NCBI GenBank assembly: GCA_048635425.1
Contig: JAIVYN010000062.1
Location: 1 to 15,969 of the forward strand
Reading direction: 5' to 3'
Length of the DNA: 15,969 nt
Origin: NIOZ-UU13 sp048635425
GTDB lineage: Bacteria; Planctomycetota; Phycisphaerae; Sedimentisphaerales; Anaerobacaceae
The notes beneath the pieces are model-generated. The model did no database searches. It was not told the origin of the DNA and saw only the letters and a list, made by a program, of their open reading frames with translations. Positions within the stretch are counted from its first letter, which is position 1, and each line of letters starts with the position of its first letter. This document shows positions 7,701 through 14,676 of the stretch, piece after piece. The position numbers and the translations under genes are program-made.

Positions 7701-8384
7701 GAGGTTGACTGGGACAAAATAAGAGAGGAGATAGCCGAGCTTCGGGGTAAGATTGAACGGCTCGGTAACGTAAATATCGATGCAATCGATGAGCAGGAGA
7801 CCCTCGAAAAACGACATAACTTTTTAAGCAGCCAGGTCCAGGACCTCAATTCCAGCAGAGGTCAATTACAGCAATTGATAAACCGCCTTAATAAAAAGAG
7901 CAGAGAAAGATTTCAACAGACCTTTGAGGAGATAAGGGGACATTTTCAGGAGATATTCCGCAAGCTGTTTGGCGGGGGCAGGGCCGATATAATACTTGAG
8001 GATACTGAAGATATTCTCGAATCGGGGATAGAGGTAGTAGCGCGGCCGCCCGGCAAGGAGACAAGAAGTATATCGCTGCTTAGCGGCGGTGAAAAGTCGA
8101 TGACGGCGATTGCGCTGCTGTTTGCGGTTTTCAAGACGAAGCCATCGCCGTTCTGTTTCTTAGATGAGGTTGATGCGGCCCTGGATGAGGCAAACAACGA
8201 GCGTTTCAATATGCTGCTGCGGGAGTTTCAGAAGGATTCGCAGTTCATAATAATCACCCACGCCAAACGCACGATGAGTATTGCGGATGTGCTGTTCGGG
8301 ATAACGATGCAGATACGGGGAGTGAGCAAGAAGATAAGCGTCAGATTCGGTGAGGTTGACGAAGAAACCGCTGCGGTGGCTTAA
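4797..8384 (+). CDS. smc: Chromosome segregation ATPase SMC
   Basis: The 1195-residue protein has the full SMC architecture. It is the core of the Smc-ScpAB (condensin-like) complex, which compacts and separates the chromosome. The N-terminal ATPase half carries Walker A GPNGCGKSN (31-39), followed by the typical KWVLGEQSVKSLRSG. A first coiled coil runs from about 170 to 515. The hinge spans roughly 520-680, with YVEGILAETI near its start. The second coiled coil runs from about 690 to 1040. The C-terminal ATPase half holds the ABC signature LLSGGEKSM near 1094 and Walker B CFLDEVDAALDEAN near 1118. All catalytic elements are intact and the length is normal for bacterial SMC. The ATG has only a weak AGGAT ribosome binding site. 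scpA and scpB are not in this window. Confidence 0.97.
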   Translation: MRLEKIVLNGFKSFADKTDFVFDSSITAIVGPNGCGKSNVVDAVKWVLGEQSVKSLRSGQMADVIFSGSSSRKSLGAAEVNLFISNPDGTGVRQLPIEADEVQISRKIYKSGESEYRINNRICRLKDIRELFMDTGIGTRAYSILEQGQIEHLVSASKTDRRFIFEEAAGISKYKAHKKEALRKLERTEQNLLRLADILGEVAKRLRSVKHQAGKARNYLRYTQKLKELQVNYSLVEYAKNHTQMKEKETALDEVTEQFGKLAAEVARQDSLISTLGEEIIETEHKLNHTDNSLVSVRSKIEQRLQRIDFLRTRISELQEREKSAREKIEKLREQKNLFEKNSSQYDAELSNCEKMLDEKSRAVEQIQKAIQQVNAECASLEAHLEDEKSGIIDMVRRTAQLHNEVQSISVYRNNLSSQKDRLSGRAETAHAELEQLLTEKAQHNARLSDIEKVLGELKESLESKRKKTEELDGSLAEDNKRLAHSKEVRSALNSELTILTDMERRREGLKAGVKSILQDRSIENNKFDYVEGILAETIETDVEYANAVEAVLEGQTDALVINSTNRMLDDIETIQNLDGRVNFICLDKIEPFVDKNDWSELPSVKGRLVEFVKFDSKYAPLAWKLLGKTLVVDSLQEAVELAEKAGDEFKFVTLNGEFLSADGMIKLGPLGRATGLISRKSRLRQLQETIANITSEVAAIEGQIEKNSQTKAHLDELCQELRTAVYEANTEKMQVSSKLSVIEENIKRLRQEEPLIVSEIDLLAEQIAQSVQKEYDSKQKLEELEEVNSQRTAHIEELEAKYAEQKQQQQTLVDRLTDLKIALGQITEQSKALKQIIASLQSQMQENRTAAGTAQEEIQNCSEQWLQAQRDILNCEAGVSELFVEKEKNQESSRLLHEEIERLLEERKQTEELVRLRRAEKEETEQKINELKIELGQLEVKQQDLVERVQEQLQIDLAKAYENYRDEEVDWDKIREEIAELRGKIERLGNVNIDAIDEQETLEKRHNFLSSQVQDLNSSRGQLQQLINRLNKKSRERFQQTFEEIRGHFQEIFRKLFGGGRADIILEDTEDILESGIEVVARPPGKETRSISLLSGGEKSMTAIALLFAVFKTKPSPFCFLDEVDAALDEANNERFNMLLREFQKDSQFIIITHAKRTMSIADVLFGITMQIRGVSKKISVRFGEVDEETAAVA

Positions 8385-8503
8385 TCGTTGCTCGTGGCCC
8401 GTGAGATGTGTAAATGCGTAAATGAGTGGATGCGGAGTACGGAGGGAATATCAAATATCAAAAATGAAAGTTCAAAAAGCTGGTGAAGGTGGGTGCTTAA
8501 ATG
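8385..8503. repeat. Degenerate 8-bp tandem repeat and ATCAAA-rich tract
   Basis: TAAATGCG (8411-8418), TAAATGAG (8419-8426) and TGGATGCG (8427-8434) are three adjacent 8-bp units. Further on, 8449-8479 is rich in ATCAAA and TTCAAA. Both resemble degenerate low-complexity sequence rather than a gene, and I see no terminator hairpin behind smc. Confidence 0.45.
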
Positions 8504-8532
8504 TTGAAGCTATAGAAGAGGGGGCTTATAAT
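8504..8532 (+). promoter_or_regulatory. Sigma70-type promoter predicting leaderless mRNA
   Basis: TTGAAG (8504-8509), a 17-nt spacer and a perfect TATAAT (8527-8532). With normal spacing the transcript would begin at about 8538-8540, which is the ATG at 8540. That start codon has no ribosome binding site at a usable distance, which fits leaderless translation. Confidence 0.5.
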
Positions 8533-8539
8533 TGAGAAT

Positions 8540-8737
8540 ATGACAGCAAAATCGAGGAAGAATAAGATAAAGAAGAGTAAATCCCTGCGAACGGCAGAAA
8601 TCCAGGCGGCAATCGACTACGGGATTGATGTTTCAATGCTGATTCAGAATGTCAACAGAAGCTGCACCGAGCGTATTATAAGACATCAAATCGCACTTAA
8701 TACCGTAGAGAAACTCCGGAAAGCGAGAAGACTGTGA
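8540..8737 (+). CDS. Small basic protein paired with a nucleotidyltransferase
   Basis: The 65-residue protein has a lysine- and arginine-rich N-terminus (about residues 4-17), which could contact nucleic acid. A helical part follows, with AAIDYGIDVSMLIQNV and ERIIRHQIALNTVEKLRKA. From memory, short proteins with an ERI-RHQ-AL-VEKLR pattern often sit directly upstream of MNT-like nucleotidyltransferases, as here; I cannot name a family. The stop overlaps the next start by four nucleotides (GTGA), so the two are translationally coupled. An antitoxin or partner-subunit role is possible but unproven. Confidence 0.7.
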   Translation: MTAKSRKNKIKKSKSLRTAEIQAAIDYGIDVSMLIQNVNRSCTERIIRHQIALNTVEKLRKARRL

Positions 8738-9231
8738 GCAGCGATTTCTTAAACCTGCTTGAACGGCTTGTTAATGCCGACGTTGATTTTTTAGTAATAG
8801 GCGGTTTTGCTGGCGTAGTGCATGGATGTACTTATGTAACCCAGGATATCGATATATGCTGTGACTTTAGCCCTGCTACTCTGCTTGCGCTGCAAAGAGC
8901 CATCTCGGATTTACACCCTGTACACCGAATGACGCCGAAACGCAAAAAACTTCAATTGACAGAGCAGACGTGTGGTCAATTCAAAAATTTGTATCTCGAT
9001 ACGGACATCGGCCAATTAGATTGCTTGAGCTTCATTGATGGTCTTGGAGACTACAGTCAAGTCAAACGGGAAAGCGAGCTTATTGAAGTTGAAGAAATGA
9101 AGGTGCGTGTGCTGAGCCTGGATGCTTTGATTAAATCAAAAAAGTCAATGAGCCGACCGCGAGATAAAGAGGCTATCTTGCAGCTTGAAGCAATAAAGGA
9201 GCTAAAAAATTCTCAACAAGACCTTCTGTAG
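8734..9231 (+). CDS. MNT/AbiEii-like nucleotidyltransferase domain protein
   Basis: The 165-residue protein has the polymerase-beta-type core: VIGGFAGVVHG (21-31, with Gly23-Gly24 and His30), then TQDIDICCDF with Asp38 and Asp40 as the likely metal-binding pair. The C-terminal VLSLDALIKSKKSMSRPRDKE (about 125-145) fits the ending of the DUF6036/AbiEii-type families (Leu-Ile-x-x-Lys, Arg-Pro-x-Asp). Related enzymes transfer nucleotides to proteins or tRNA, and several are toxins or antitoxins. Substrate and role cannot be read from the sequence. The start is GTG, inside the stop of the 65-aa gene. I saw no HEPN partner next to it; a HEPN-like gene does occur about 6 kb away, with no evidence of a link. 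Confidence 0.8.
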   Translation: MSSDFLNLLERLVNADVDFLVIGGFAGVVHGCTYVTQDIDICCDFSPATLLALQRAISDLHPVHRMTPKRKKLQLTEQTCGQFKNLYLDTDIGQLDCLSFIDGLGDYSQVKRESELIEVEEMKVRVLSLDALIKSKKSMSRPRDKEAILQLEAIKELKNSQQDLL

Positions 9232-9280
9232 GAAGAAGCGTTCTTTTCAGATTAAGTATTGGCTAATACACCTCTGCCAT

Positions 9281-9299
9281 CCCCAAGCTTCGCTTGAGG
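9281..9299. repeat. Hairpin between convergent genes
   Basis: CCCCAAGC, the triloop TTC, then GCTTGAGG pair over eight positions with one mismatch on this strand, which becomes a G-U wobble on the other. No T-tract follows on either side, so it is a poor terminator. The neighbouring text (CTGCCACCCATC, then GTGTGACTGTCCC at about 9319-9331) has the look of dispersed repeat material. Confidence 0.4.
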
Positions 9300-9345
9300 C
9301 TGCCACCCATCGTTTTAAGTGTGTGACTGTCCCTGCAAATGTTTA

Positions 9346-10296
9346 CTAAAAGACTACCTCTCTACTATCGAAGACGGGGCCGTCTTTGCAGCACATTTTG
9401 TAAATGGTTTCATTTGAGCTGCTTACTTTACATTCCACGGCACAACTCTGGCACAGGCCGATGCCGCAGGCCATTCTTCGTTCGAGGCTGAGCTGGCAGT
9501 CGATATTTTTGTCTTTAGCGATTTCAGCCACTTTCGCTAACATCGCCTCGGGTCCACAGCTATAAATAACAATATCCTTAGCGGCTAAATCGGATTGGCC
9601 AAGCCGTTCCACGAGGCAGTCAGTAACAAATCCGTGATAGCCGGCGGAGCCGTCGTCCGTTGCTACGAGTGATTCAATGCCGTACCTGGCAAACTCCGGT
9701 ATTGAAAAACCTAATTGCTGTGAAATCTCATCCAGTCTGCCCTCGAAGGGCAGCTCCGTTGCCGTCTTAGCGCCGGCAAACACAATCACCTCAATCCTGG
9801 TGGCATGGGAATCTGCCGTGAGGACCTTTGCCAGATGCAGTAGTGGCGGGACCCCCATCCCCCCAACGACCAAGAGGGCGGTTTTTTTGCCGTCCGGGAT
9901 AGAGAAGCCATTTCCCAAAGGCCCGATTACACTGACTGAGTTGCCGGCTGATAAAGTTGTCATTCGCAAAGTGGCAGGGCCGAGGACACAATAAAGAAGC
10001 TTAGCAAAGGTCTTATTCTTTTCGATGGTGACATCAGTAAAACTAAAAGGTCTGCGCAATAATATTTTGCGCCCGGCGGCATCGAGCAAATGTTCCGGTA
10101 TGTTTTCTACGGACGGCAGGGCGGTACCGGAAAGGTCTAATTCGGCAAATTGTCCCGGCTGGAAATCGGCAAAGGCCCTGGCTCCATTTCCTGAAAACTC
10201 AAGTCTTAGCCGATAGAACCTTTTTCCAATCTGTTTGTTAGAGGAGACGAACGCCTCAAATACTCCCTTAGCTGACGACGAGCATTTTTCTGACAT
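9346..10296 (-). CDS. pyrK: Dihydroorotate dehydrogenase electron transfer subunit PyrK
   Basis: PyrK passes electrons from the dihydroorotate dehydrogenase subunit PyrD to NAD+ through FAD and a [2Fe-2S] cluster in pyrimidine synthesis. The 316-residue protein has PGQFAEL (47-53), the FAD motif RRPFSF (81-86), GPLGNGF (125-131), the NAD-side VVGGMGVPPLL (143-153) and YSCGPEAML (245-253). The cluster site is CGIGLCQSC (277-285) plus KDGPVF preceded by Cys302 and Cys303. The two adjacent cysteines leave the fourth ligand ambiguous; Cys303 fits the usual position. It is somewhat longer than typical PyrK, partly through an insert at about 58-78. No pyrD is nearby. The start lies 18 nt after the kinase gene without a clear ribosome binding site, suggesting translation coupled to that gene. 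Confidence 0.9.
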   Translation of the reverse strand: MSEKCSSSAKGVFEAFVSSNKQIGKRFYRLRLEFSGNGARAFADFQPGQFAELDLSGTALPSVENIPEHLLDAAGRKILLRRPFSFTDVTIEKNKTFAKLLYCVLGPATLRMTTLSAGNSVSVIGPLGNGFSIPDGKKTALLVVGGMGVPPLLHLAKVLTADSHATRIEVIVFAGAKTATELPFEGRLDEISQQLGFSIPEFARYGIESLVATDDGSAGYHGFVTDCLVERLGQSDLAAKDIVIYSCGPEAMLAKVAEIAKDKNIDCQLSLERRMACGIGLCQSCAVECKVSSSNETIYKMCCKDGPVFDSREVVF

Positions 10297-10314
10297 AGTT
10301 AGCTATTGTCCATG

Positions 10315-11559
10315 TTACAATAGACCTTCATAAACCCTGATGCCTTCCACCACCTTGCAGACGTGAACGGCATATTTGTCGGCGAACTCAGGCCGGCTGC
10401 GGGGATAGGCCGTATCAACAGCCTGCTTGACCGCTTCGATACATTCGGCCCGGACCAAAGCGCCAGATGCCCCCTTGTCACCGCCTCCTAACATGCGCTC
10501 TCCTAAAACACCTTGCACGGTTCTAACGATATCACACATCGTTTCCAGCTCCGGCCCGGATATTTTGTAATCATCGCGCAATCCGATGCCATCAGCTCTG
10601 AATATCTGTCCAACGGTTTCGATGTCACCGGCTTTCCAGGCTTCGAGCATCTTATAGAACCGGTTTTGAGCATTGAAAATATATCTTAAGCGGTCACACA
10701 AGTCCGGATGACTTTCACCGAAGTCGTCCATAATCTTTTCATAAACTGTCCGGTCCTTAATATCCGCGAGGCACGATATATCGTAATCGGCTTTCTGTAA
10801 TATTGAAACCAATTTCTCACATTCTGCCCTACGGACGGCGTATGTTGATTTTTCCAGGCCTGGGCGGTCCGTGCCGGTATCAAGCACAACAATCCGAAAA
10901 TCGGTCGCACCTGATCCTCTGGGCAGATACTCTATTGAGCGGTCATTGGGGTTGTAGTATGTCCCCATCCCTTCACGGGCAAAGAGTATCATCGTCTGGT
11001 CGAGCTTTCCGCAGGGTGAGCCGATATAATCATTCTCGACCGCTTGAGCCAGGTCAACAATCTTTATTTTTTCCTTTACCTCGATTGCATTGGCATCGAA
11101 CAGCGACAAAATCAGATTTAAAGTCAAAGATGCCGACCGGCTCATTCCGCCGCCGGGGATGTTCCCGTAAAGAACACCGTCAATACCCTGTGAGAGTTTG
11201 TAACCTTCGCGTCTTAGAATATACTCTACCCCGTATGCGAACCGCCCCCAGGTTTGGGCTATTTCGGCCGACTTTGGCTCAGGAACGTTTCCCAGCTCAA
11301 ATTCAATGACTCCATCGTTGGGGAAATTACCGCTAAAGAGCCTGACTTTCCTGGTACCATTAGGCTTATAGGCCAGCCAGATAAACCTGTCGGTTCCAAC
11401 GCCGAAAAGCTCTGTGCCGTTATAATCGCCATGCTCGACACCCAGACAGAAGCGCGATGATGTCCTTCGCACCTTCCCGCCTTTGATGTCGATACCTGCA
11501 TCCTTGGCAAGCTGCAAGATATTGTCCAGGGCCTTGCGGCCCTCTGATGTCAGCTCCAT
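10315..11559 (-). CDS. Galactokinase-like GHMP kinase
   Basis: The 414-residue protein matches galactokinase in order and spacing. RFCLGVEHGDYNG (36-48) corresponds to the RVNLIGEHTDYNG signature, keeping Arg36, Glu42, His43 and Asp45. GNIPGGGMSRSASLTLN (132-148) is the ATP-binding loop, CGKLDQ (183-188) holds the catalytic Asp187, and GERMLGGGDKGASGALV (353-369) is the C-terminal GHMP motif. The loop reads GMSRSAS where galactokinases usually have GLSSSAA, so the substrate may differ. The neighbouring sugar symporter supports a sugar C1 kinase, but galactose itself is inference. I chose the ATG at 11559, which has GAGG eight nucleotides upstream; an in-frame TTG at 11580 has no such site. 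It starts 29 nt after the symporter stop, so one operon is likely. Confidence 0.8.
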   Translation of the reverse strand: MELTSEGRKALDNILQLAKDAGIDIKGGKVRRTSSRFCLGVEHGDYNGTELFGVGTDRFIWLAYKPNGTRKVRLFSGNFPNDGVIEFELGNVPEPKSAEIAQTWGRFAYGVEYILRREGYKLSQGIDGVLYGNIPGGGMSRSASLTLNLILSLFDANAIEVKEKIKIVDLAQAVENDYIGSPCGKLDQTMILFAREGMGTYYNPNDRSIEYLPRGSGATDFRIVVLDTGTDRPGLEKSTYAVRRAECEKLVSILQKADYDISCLADIKDRTVYEKIMDDFGESHPDLCDRLRYIFNAQNRFYKMLEAWKAGDIETVGQIFRADGIGLRDDYKISGPELETMCDIVRTVQGVLGERMLGGGDKGASGALVRAECIEAVKQAVDTAYPRSRPEFADKYAVHVCKVVEGIRVYEGLL

Positions 11560-11588
11560 TGTGAAATCCTCACTGTGCAACTTTGCTA

Positions 11589-13496
11589 TTACCAGAATAT
11601 GATGTAAAGCACTACTGTCAAAATTATTACAAATACGCCGAAGTACACAGAACCCTTAGACCAGTTCAACTCAATCTTCGTTTGCTCCGGCAGTGTAATC
11701 TTTTCCTTCATTGGGTTGAACAATGTCACTAAGAGCAGGATGGCTGCAATAGCGCCTACCGTGATTGCCATACGGTTAAGAAATGCCATCTCATTCCAGC
11801 CGAAGAACAGAATTCCATAGATAATCGGGCTCAGAATCAGCCCCAGGACTCCACAACACCGTGGGGTCCGTTTCACAAACAATCCGAACAGGAAGATGGT
11901 GAGCACGCCGGGTGATACGAATCCCTGAAATTCTTGAATGAAAGCGAAAGCTCCCCTGAACCTGGGATTTGCCAGCACCGGCGCTATCAGACACCCGACG
12001 ATTACGCCTATGGGGACGCAACATCGACCTACCCACACCAGCACTTTCTGCGCCGCATTCTTATTAAACCATTCCCTGTAAATATCCATGGTGAAGATTG
12101 TGGAAGCTGCGTTCAACATCGATGCCAGAGAGCTAATCACTGCTCCCATCAACGCGGCCAATACAAAACCCCGCAGGCCGGTCGGAGTCAGATACCGAAT
12201 CAACAGCGGAAATGCACCATCATAGTCATAGCCGATCAACTCTTGCCGGACTTCAATATCGGGGTGAGACTCATCCACGCCCTCGAGCAGTTCTGCGTTA
12301 ATTGCACTGAGGTCCTCACCCACCGGAGCTATCTTACCCAGTACTGCAGCATTGAATGACAGCACCTGAGCAGCAAGCTGCGGCTGCAACCGAGCAAAGT
12401 CACCATTAAACGGAATAACCATATTGGCCTGGGCCGGTGCCGTCTTTGCCTGCTCAAATGCCTCCAACACAGGCTTGTTAAATGCCTCCTGGTTCATTGC
12501 ATCCTGTTGCATCTTTGAGCCATAAAGGGTAAATGCAATAATCCCTGGAATGCACACAATAAACGGAATAATCAGCTTCAGGAAAGCTGCAAACACGATG
12601 CCCCTTTGTCCCTCACGTAAAGAGTGAGCTCCAAGTGTTCTCTGCATAATATATTGGTTCAGGCCCCAGTAGTAGAAGTTTGGAATCCAAATCCCCAGCA
12701 TTAATGCCGTCCAGGGCAGAAAGTCGCTGGTTCGTGGCAGGACCATGTGCATATTCGCATCTTTGAGCGCCGAGAACTTTTCTCCAAACGTTGCAGCGTC
12801 ACCCAGACCGAGTGACGTATTCACCGCTGCAGCATTGATCCCTTCGAACTTGCTCGGGTCGTCCAGTGCCATAAACGACAGCACCATGATCACCGCCCCA
12901 CCAATGATTAAGGCCGAGCCCTGAATCAAATCCGCCCAGGCACAGGCCTTCAGACCTCCGGCTGCAACATAGATACCCGCAAGGATACCCACGAACCAGG
13001 AAAGGGTTGTGATGTTGATGGGGATCCCCATCAACTGTTCTTTAAACAACGGATTTAATGTCCTGGCCCCAAGATAGATGACGGTAGGGATTGTCACACC
13101 CATATAGATAATCACCATTAGTAGTGACATCACCAGTCGGGACGTGTGATTGAAGCGGTACTCCAGGTACTCAGGTATGGTAAAAATTCCACTCTTGAGA
13201 AACTTGGGAAGGAAGAAAAACGCCACTACAACCAGAGTTATGGCCGCGATCCATTCGTAGCTGGCCACCGCCAAACCAATCGAGCCCATAGCCGCCTGGC
13301 CCGACATTCCAACAAACTGCTCAGCCGAGATGTTCGCCGCGATTAGTGAAAATCCGATCAGCCACCATTTCAGGCCCCGACCCGCCAGAAAATAATCTTC
13401 GCTGGTTTTTTCCTTGCGGCTCTTGAGCAAGCCCACGGTAATTACACAAACGAAGAATACCGCTAATACACCAATGTCTAAGCCACTTAATTCCAT
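11589..13496 (-). CDS. Sodium/sugar symporter, vSGLT-like (SSS family)
   Basis: The 635-residue inner-membrane protein has about 14 hydrophobic segments and imports a sugar with Na+. It is strikingly similar to the Vibrio Na+/galactose transporter vSGLT: AANISAEQF, SYEW, NFYYWGLNQY, AAFLKL and ISSLASMLN. By alignment from memory, the sugar contacts (here Gln60, Glu81, Asn273, Lys307), the gating tyrosine (Tyr276) and the sodium-site serines (Ser455, Ser456) are all present, so a hexose of the galactose/glucose type is the best guess. Between about 326 and 428 it carries a polar loop roughly 50-60 residues longer than in vSGLT. AAGGAG lies seven nucleotides before the ATG and the gene ends in tandem stops TAA-TAG. 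It is first in the operon with the kinase and pyrK. Confidence 0.93.
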   Translation of the reverse strand: MELSGLDIGVLAVFFVCVITVGLLKSRKEKTSEDYFLAGRGLKWWLIGFSLIAANISAEQFVGMSGQAAMGSIGLAVASYEWIAAITLVVVAFFFLPKFLKSGIFTIPEYLEYRFNHTSRLVMSLLMVIIYMGVTIPTVIYLGARTLNPLFKEQLMGIPINITTLSWFVGILAGIYVAAGGLKACAWADLIQGSALIIGGAVIMVLSFMALDDPSKFEGINAAAVNTSLGLGDAATFGEKFSALKDANMHMVLPRTSDFLPWTALMLGIWIPNFYYWGLNQYIMQRTLGAHSLREGQRGIVFAAFLKLIIPFIVCIPGIIAFTLYGSKMQQDAMNQEAFNKPVLEAFEQAKTAPAQANMVIPFNGDFARLQPQLAAQVLSFNAAVLGKIAPVGEDLSAINAELLEGVDESHPDIEVRQELIGYDYDGAFPLLIRYLTPTGLRGFVLAALMGAVISSLASMLNAASTIFTMDIYREWFNKNAAQKVLVWVGRCCVPIGVIVGCLIAPVLANPRFRGAFAFIQEFQGFVSPGVLTIFLFGLFVKRTPRCCGVLGLILSPIIYGILFFGWNEMAFLNRMAITVGAIAAILLLVTLFNPMKEKITLPEQTKIELNWSKGSVYFGVFVIILTVVLYIIFW

Positions 13497-13599
13497 CTGT
13501 GAGCTCCTTAATTTAAATCTTCCCTGCCAACATTCCTTCCTTAGTTTGACTATGTTTTTGAAGTAATTTCATTGCTTCGGCTAAATCAGGTCAGCGGTC

Positions 13600-13627
13600 A
13601 TTATAATTGCTTTGGTCCGGCCTACAA
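13600..13627 (-). promoter_or_regulatory. Promoter for the symporter-kinase-pyrK operon
   Basis: On the minus strand TTGTAG (13627-13622) and a perfect TATAAT (13605-13600) are 16 nt apart. Transcription would start near 13593, about 97 nt before the symporter ATG. I see no obvious operator or riboswitch in this leader. Confidence 0.45.
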
Positions 13628-13628
13628 C

Positions 13629-13650
13629 AAAAAATAGCTGTAGAGAGCTA
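13629..13650 (-). terminator. Rho-independent terminator of nnrD
   Basis: On the minus strand TAGCT, the loop CTCTAC and AGCTA form a perfect 5-bp hairpin, followed at once by six T. It begins four nucleotides after the nnrD stop codon. The stem is short, but the position and T-tract fit. The T-tract ends two bases before the -35 box of the next operon, so termination and initiation are packed together. Confidence 0.6.
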
Positions 13651-13654
13651 AAGC

Positions 13655-14512
13655 TCAACTTCTCGTAAAGGCGTCACTTAGTGCCTGGATTATATCGGTG
13701 GTCATCAGGCTGACCTGGCCGATTTTTTCTGCTGCGATGTCACCGGCTAATCCGTGGATGTAAACGCCTAAAACCGCGGCGTCAAAGTCGCTCAAGCCCT
13801 GACCTGCGAGCGCAGTTATAACACCGGTTAAAACGTCACCTGAGCCGGCTGTGGCCATACCGGGATTGCCGGTCTTGTTGATATACACTTTTTGGCCATC
13901 GGTAACGACGGTTCCTGCCCCTTTTAGGGCCACAACGGTTTTGGTCTGCTGTGCCAATTGGGCGGCTTGTTGTTGACGGTCGGACGGCAGTTGTCCTCTG
14001 AACAGGGCAGACCACAGTCTTTTCATTTCGCCGGGGTGAGGTGTCAGAATCAAGTTTGCTTTTAGTTTAACAGGCCAGTCTTTTATGCCGGCCAGATTGT
14101 TCAGACCGTCGGCATCTATAATCAGCCGGAGCTGGTCTTGTTCGAGAAGCGCTTCGAGGACCGACCGAAGTGCGCCGCTGATGCCGACACCCGGGCCGAA
14201 CGCTGCGACGTCATTTTCGCTGACAGCTTCGAGGATAGGATTGATTGCCTTTGCCGATATTCGGCCGAGATTGTCTTCGGGCAGGGCGATAGTGGTAAAG
14301 GACGGCTCTATTGAAGCGACTATTGGCAAAACACTTTTAGGTGTTGCTACTCGCACAAGGCCGGCACCGGCCCGCAAGGCACTTCGGCCTGCAAGGGCGG
14401 CGGCTCCGCTCATGCCGGTACTTCCGGCGATAATACAGACTTTACCGAAATCGCCCTTGTGGGCATCAACCGCTTTTGGCCTTAGCTTCGGGATAGATTC
14501 TATTAACTGCAT
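13655..14512 (-). CDS. nnrD: ADP-dependent NAD(P)H-hydrate dehydratase
   Basis: This cytoplasmic repair enzyme turns damaged, hydrated NAD(P)H back into NAD(P)H, usually with ADP as the phosphate donor. The 285-residue protein is the YjeF C-terminal (ribokinase-like) domain alone. Key stretches are GKVCIIAGSTGMSGAA (23-38), FGPGVG (105-110), DADGLN (133-138), TPHPGEM (157-163) and GNPGMATAGSGDVLTG (215-230) with the catalytic Asp226. There is no YjeF N-terminal epimerase domain, which in many bacteria is fused to it; a separate nnrE would be needed elsewhere. The ATG at 14512 has GAGG four nucleotides upstream, a short spacing. The gene has its own promoter and terminator and so is a single-gene unit. 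Confidence 0.93.
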   Translation of the reverse strand: MQLIESIPKLRPKAVDAHKGDFGKVCIIAGSTGMSGAAALAGRSALRAGAGLVRVATPKSVLPIVASIEPSFTTIALPEDNLGRISAKAINPILEAVSENDVAAFGPGVGISGALRSVLEALLEQDQLRLIIDADGLNNLAGIKDWPVKLKANLILTPHPGEMKRLWSALFRGQLPSDRQQQAAQLAQQTKTVVALKGAGTVVTDGQKVYINKTGNPGMATAGSGDVLTGVITALAGQGLSDFDAAVLGVYIHGLAGDIAAEKIGQVSLMTTDIIQALSDAFTRS

Positions 14513-14532
14513 ATAACCTCGTTTCGAGCAGT

Positions 14533-14561
14533 ATATTACAAAAAATGCAGGATATGGTCAA
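14533..14561 (-). promoter_or_regulatory. nnrD promoter
   Basis: On the minus strand TTGACC (14561-14556) and TAATAT (14538-14533) are 17 nt apart. The transcript would start near 14526, leaving a leader of about 14 nt that still contains the GAGG ribosome binding site. Confidence 0.45.
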
Positions 14562-14569
14562 TAAAAGAT

Positions 14570-14597
14570 TTGATAAGCAGACAGGAAGGTATATAAT
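14570..14597 (+). promoter_or_regulatory. Promoter for the retropepsin-like gene and the island behind it
   Basis: TTGATA (14570-14575), a 16-nt spacer and a perfect TATAAT (14592-14597). It lies back to back with the nnrD promoter. Transcription would start near 14604, about 70 nt before the ATG at 14677. Confidence 0.45.
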
Positions 14598-14676
14598 AAT
14601 GTTTATTCCGCAAGCGTCTTATATGGAATCAGATAATACATAGTTGGGCTTCATAAATTTAATGACGAGGCTTACA

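Noticed and set aside
10803..11309. 168-codon plus-strand frame opposite the GHMP kinase gene
   Set aside because: No domain; the kinase motifs on the minus strand explain the codon pattern.
11934..12359. 141-codon plus-strand frame opposite the symporter gene
   Set aside because: No domain and no ribosome binding site; the opposite strand encodes conserved membrane segments.
14085..14516. 143-codon plus-strand frame opposite nnrD
   Set aside because: Antisense shadow of a clearly conserved gene.
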